Below, in pieces: positions 5,750 to 7,961 of a stretch of DNA of 7,961 bases (within the stretch, counting starts at the first letter, position 1; each line of letters opens with the position of its first letter). The notes below the pieces were generated by a model, which was not told the origin of the DNA, made no database searches, and saw nothing but the letters and a program-made list of their open reading frames with translations. The stretch is from Actinoplanes liguriensis (lineage in GTDB: Bacteria > Actinomycetota > Actinomycetes > Mycobacteriales > Micromonosporaceae), in assembly GCA_000715855.1 (NCBI GenBank), contig KL571311.1, positions 1 to 7,961 on the forward strand. Reading direction: 5' to 3'. The position numbers and the translations under genes were made by a program.

Positions 5750-6415
5750 ATGACGGGGACGGAGGCGCTGGCGGAGCAGATCGTGCGGTTGCTCGACACA
5801 CGCCTGACCGACCCGCTGGAGATCCTGCTCGAAGGGCACCGCAGCGTGGATGACGTGCGGCGGCGGCTGCACCGGTGCGCGCTGGATTGGGCGTTCGTCA
5901 TCGCGTACGGGCCGGGGCCGGAAGCGGTGCGGACCATCGCCCGGCTGATCGCCACGCTCTATCCGGACGATCACGCGTTCGCGCCGCCGGTGGAGTGGTG
6001 GCGGACCCCGCTCGGGCAGGCGGTGGCGCGACGCGTCGGGCATCCGTTCGCGTCCTCGGTGTCACTGGCGATGGCCGGGGCGATGCTCGGGATCAGCCGG
6101 CAGGGTGTGCACGATCTGGTGCGGCGGGGAAAGCTGCCCCGGCATCCGGACGGTGGCGTGGCGGTGAGCGCGGTGCGGGAGAGGCTGCTCGCTGCGGACG
6201 GCGCCCCGCCGGTCGACTTCGATCGGCCCGACGAGGACATCCACGTGACGGAGGACTTCGGCCACGGTCAGCGGGCCTTGGATCCGGGACGCCGCTCCGG
6301 CGGTGCAGAACGCCGCTCCGGCAGCACTGAACGTCGCTCCGGCGGCACCGAACGTCGCTCCGGCGGCACCGGACGTCGCTCCGGCGGCACTGAGAACGAC
6401 GAGGAGGGGCAATGA
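5750..6415 (+). CDS. Helix-turn-helix DNA-binding protein with a C-terminal RRSGGTE heptad-repeat tail
   Basis: 221 residues from the leaderless ATG. Residues 1-100 form a mostly helical domain I do not recognise, with a short conserved-looking stretch PPVEWWRTPLGQAVARRVG (79-97). Residues 103-148 look like a MerR/excisionase-type (HTH_17-like) helix-turn-helix: SLAMAGAMLGISRQGVHDLV, RRGKLPRHPDGG as the wing, then AVRERLLA. Residues 149-180 are acidic (DRPDEDIHVTEDF). Residues 181-215 are five tandem heptads RRSGG(T/A)E and probably disordered; the tail ends NDEEGQ. The role is likely local transcription regulation, possibly of its own operon through the inverted repeat at the promoter, but no ligand or target can be read from the sequence. 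Its stop overlaps the hydrolase start (ATGA), implying coupled translation. The HTH call is good; the function is inferred. Confidence 0.8.
   Translation: MTGTEALAEQIVRLLDTRLTDPLEILLEGHRSVDDVRRRLHRCALDWAFVIAYGPGPEAVRTIARLIATLYPDDHAFAPPVEWWRTPLGQAVARRVGHPFASSVSLAMAGAMLGISRQGVHDLVRRGKLPRHPDGGVAVSAVRERLLAADGAPPVDFDRPDEDIHVTEDFGHGQRALDPGRRSGGAERRSGSTERRSGGTERRSGGTGRRSGGTENDEEGQ
6290..6394 (+). repeat. Tandem 21-bp repeat, five copies, coding for RRSGGTE heptads
   Basis: Units start at 6290, 6311, 6332, 6353 and 6374, with no gaps and in frame. Units 1-2 begin CGCCGCTCCGG and units 3-5 begin CGTCGCTCCGG. Differences fall mainly at third codon positions, apart from Ala for Thr in unit 1, Ser for Gly in unit 2 and Gly for Glu in unit 4. 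The near identity suggests recent expansion by slippage, and copy number may vary between strains. Confidence 0.95.
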
Positions 6416-7308
6416 TCAACGACAGTCTTGTCGACGTGGGGAACGTGCAGATCGCCGTTCGCGACTTCGGGGGTGACCAGGCCCCGCTGCTTCTCGTGCA
6501 CGGCGCCGGCGGGAACCTGGCGCACATGACCACGCTGGCCCGCGCGCTCCGGCTGCACCACCGGGTCGTCACCGTCGACCTGCGCGGGCACGGCCGGTCC
6601 GCGGACGGGCCGTGGAGCTGGGACGCCGCGCTCGGTGACCTCGCCGCGGTCTGCGTGGAGCTCGAGCTGGAGCGCCCGGCCGTCGTCGGGCACTCGCTCG
6701 GCGGCATGCTGGCCATGCTCTGGGCCGAACGGCACCCGGAGTCACCGGGCGTGGTCAGCCTCGACGGCAACCCGCCGCCCACCGACCCGTCGCAGCTTCC
6801 CGGCCTCGACCCGGACAAAGCCGCGGCCGAGTTGGAGCGGCTCACGGCGGCCTTCGACATGATGGAGGCGGCTGCCGGCCAGACCGTCGACGCCACCGAA
6901 CTGGCCGACCTGGTCGAACGCCAGCGCATGGCCGCACGCGACATGGGCGCCAACGAGAAGGTGTGGATCGAGGGCTTCCGGCGCAACCTGATCCACGGCA
7001 AGGACGGCCGGACGACGTTCCGCCCCTCCTTCGAGGCGACCACACAGTTGCGCGCCATGATGAACTCGCTGGACCTGGCTCCGGTCTACCGCGCGATCTC
7101 CTGCCCGGCGCTGCTCGTCCTGGCGACGCGGTTGCTGCCGGAGCAGGAGCCGTTCGCCGACCTGTACACGGCACATCGCCGTTTCCTGCTGGCGCAGGCG
7201 CAGCCGGTGCGGCACGTGCTGCTGGAGGACGCGTCCCACGCCATGGTCATCGAGCAGCCAACCCAGCTGGCCTCCGTAATCACCAACTTCCTGACCGAGC
7301 ACCGCTGA
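6412..7308 (+). CDS. Alpha/beta hydrolase fold protein
   Basis: 298 residues, typical for a single-domain cytoplasmic alpha/beta hydrolase; no signal peptide. The oxyanion-hole motif HGAGGN is at 30-35, VDLRGHGRS at 55-63, nucleophile elbow GHSLGG at 93-98 with Ser95, and DASHAMVIEQP at 273-283 with catalytic His276. The usual acid after strand 7 (GxxD) is not seen: the segment reads LLVLATRLLPEQEPF (234-248). Asp118 after strand 6 (VVSLDG) could serve instead, as in some subfamilies, or Glu244/Glu246. The cap region (about 125-215) is helical and charged. The substrate cannot be told; it could be an esterase, lactonase or C-C hydrolase. The ATG overlaps the preceding stop (ATGA), with AGGAGG at 6402-6407, so the gene is co-translated with the HTH gene. 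The fold is secure. Confidence 0.9.
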   Translation: MINDSLVDVGNVQIAVRDFGGDQAPLLLVHGAGGNLAHMTTLARALRLHHRVVTVDLRGHGRSADGPWSWDAALGDLAAVCVELELERPAVVGHSLGGMLAMLWAERHPESPGVVSLDGNPPPTDPSQLPGLDPDKAAAELERLTAAFDMMEAAAGQTVDATELADLVERQRMAARDMGANEKVWIEGFRRNLIHGKDGRTTFRPSFEATTQLRAMMNSLDLAPVYRAISCPALLVLATRLLPEQEPFADLYTAHRRFLLAQAQPVRHVLLEDASHAMVIEQPTQLASVITNFLTEHR

Positions 7309-7379
7309 CCCTCCCGCCGCTCCTTCCCTGATTTCCGCCGCCCGTCCCACAGCCGCTCGTTCCCTGAGCACCGCTGACC
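7297..7379 (+). repeat. Short direct duplications spanning and following the hydrolase stop
   Basis: GAGCACCGCTGACC, which includes the last codons and stop of the hydrolase (7297-7310), recurs exactly at 7366-7379. Between them GCCGCTCCTTCCCTGA (7316-7331) recurs with one change at 7352-7367. The stretch has no ORF with coding character and looks like small duplications at the gene end. Confidence 0.8.
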
Positions 7380-7449
7380 GTCTCGCGGGTGGTCTCCCCG
7401 CCCCGGCCGTCGCACGCGATGCCCGCCTCGCCGTCAGGCCGCGAGACGG
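7378..7449. repeat. Inverted repeat with 11-bp arms around a 50-nt loop
   Basis: CCGTCTCGCGG (7378-7388) is exactly complementary to CCGCGAGACGG (7439-7449). It lies 70 bp after the hydrolase stop and just before the repeat array. It could fold in the hydrolase mRNA 3' region or mark a boundary of the array. The loop is long for a normal intrinsic terminator. Confidence 0.6.
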
Positions 7450-7458
7450 GCCCAGGAT

Positions 7459-7961
7459 CCAGCTGGCACCCACGGTCGCATTCGGGCCCGAAACCAACCA
7501 CCAGCGCCAGCCGAGACCTCGCGCAGCGGCACCCGCCTGGCCGACGCCCGCCGCTCCACGCGCGCCCGGCCCAGCCTGTTCCGAGACCCCGGCGCGTCAG
7601 CTGGCCACCACCGTTGTATTCGAACTCCCATAACCACAGCCAGAACCAGCCCAGACCCAACGCAGCGGCACCCGCGCGAGACACGCGGAACCCTGCGCCA
7701 CGCCCAGCACGGGCCGGGACAACGACGCACGCACGCCCGACCGGCTGGCCCTCACCGTTGTATTCGAACCTCCATAACCACGGCCAGAACCAGCCCGGAG
7801 CCCGCGCCGCGGCAACCGCGCGAGGAGCGGGAGGGCCTGCGCTACGGGCGGGACGATGATGGGCGCACGGCCGGTCGGCTGGTTCACAGCGTTGTATTCG
7901 GGGGGCCAAAACCACGGCCAGGACCAGCTGGGGGGTGGGGTTGGGGTGAGCTGGACCGGCC
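7459..7961. repeat. Array of four degenerate 134-144 bp tandem repeats (core TTGTATTCG)
   Basis: Four units start at 7476, 7614, 7758 and 7892 (spacings 138, 144, 134 bp); the last is cut by the window edge. Each is preceded by a CTGG-containing anchor (CCAGCTGG at 7459 for the first). The most conserved part is a core of about 38 bp: TTGTATTCGAAC, then CATAACCAC, then GCCAGAACCAGCCC. The second and third cores differ at about four positions; the first (TCGCATTCG) and last are more diverged. The 95-105 bp between cores is less conserved but alignable (CGCAGCGGCACCCGC in units 1 and 2). In every unit the CTGG anchor can pair with CCAG at the core end, forming a stem of 5-6 bp with the core in the loop. 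No tRNA, CRISPR or IS feature fits. Open frames cross the array on both strands but lack clear starts and ribosome sites. Confidence 0.75.

Noticed and set aside
6093..7058. 321-codon minus-strand frame across the HTH and hydrolase genes
   Set aside because: Antisense to two genes with clear motifs; its low-complexity repeats simply mirror the 21-bp repeats.
7758..7790. tRNA T-arm like GGTTCGAATAC on the minus strand
   Set aside because: No acceptor, D or anticodon stem can be built around it; it is part of the repeat core.
7389..7859. 156-codon plus-strand frame in the repeat region
   Set aside because: Pro/Arg/His/Ser-rich, no ribosome site, and similar open frames exist on the other strand, as expected of GC-rich repeats.
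7614..7961. CRISPR array
   Set aside because: Repeats are degenerate, the intervals are about 100 bp and themselves related, and no cas gene is present.

Overview
The window is GC-rich, actinobacterial DNA. A SigB-type group 2 sigma factor tail, an IdeR/DtxR regulator with Mycobacterium-like metal ligands, GTG starts, TAGGGT-like -10 boxes and a probable leaderless promoter all point to the Actinomycetota. Micromonosporaceae (Actinoplanes-like) is my best guess, but that is inference. No insertion sequence, tRNA, rRNA or CRISPR array was seen.

Left half (1-5021): the 3' end of a sigB-like sigma factor reads rightwards and converges with a leftward two-gene operon. That operon is acuC (class I histone-deacetylase-like protein deacetylase), followed after one base by a Pat-type protein: an N-terminal GNAT acetyltransferase fused to an ADP-forming acyl-CoA-synthetase-like region. 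Together they look like the eraser and writer of reversible protein lysine acetylation, probably acting on acyl-CoA synthetases. A 131-bp divergent spacer separates acuC from ideR/dtxR, the iron-dependent repressor. In Mycobacterium sigB and ideR are neighbours, so here the acetylation pair sits between two genes of an old neighbourhood.

Middle (5022-5749): a strong hairpin ends ideR and overlaps the 3' end of a convergent lipoprotein gene. The lipoprotein start is best placed at an internal GTG with a clear Shine-Dalgarno. The 145-bp spacer to the next gene holds the lipoprotein -10 element and, on the other strand, a promoter overlapped by a perfect 9-bp inverted repeat.

Right half (5750-7308): a probable two-gene operon encodes a small helix-turn-helix protein with five tandem RRSGGTE-type heptads at its C-terminus, then an alpha/beta hydrolase overlapping it by ATGA. 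The first gene appears to be read from a leaderless transcript.

Right end (7309-7961): 653 bp without a convincing gene. It holds short duplications of the hydrolase 3' end, an 11-bp inverted repeat around a 50-nt loop, and four degenerate copies of a 134-144 bp tandem repeat whose conserved core begins TTGTATTCG. The array runs to the window edge and ends G-rich. This repeat array and the HTH-hydrolase operon with its operator are the least explained parts of the window.
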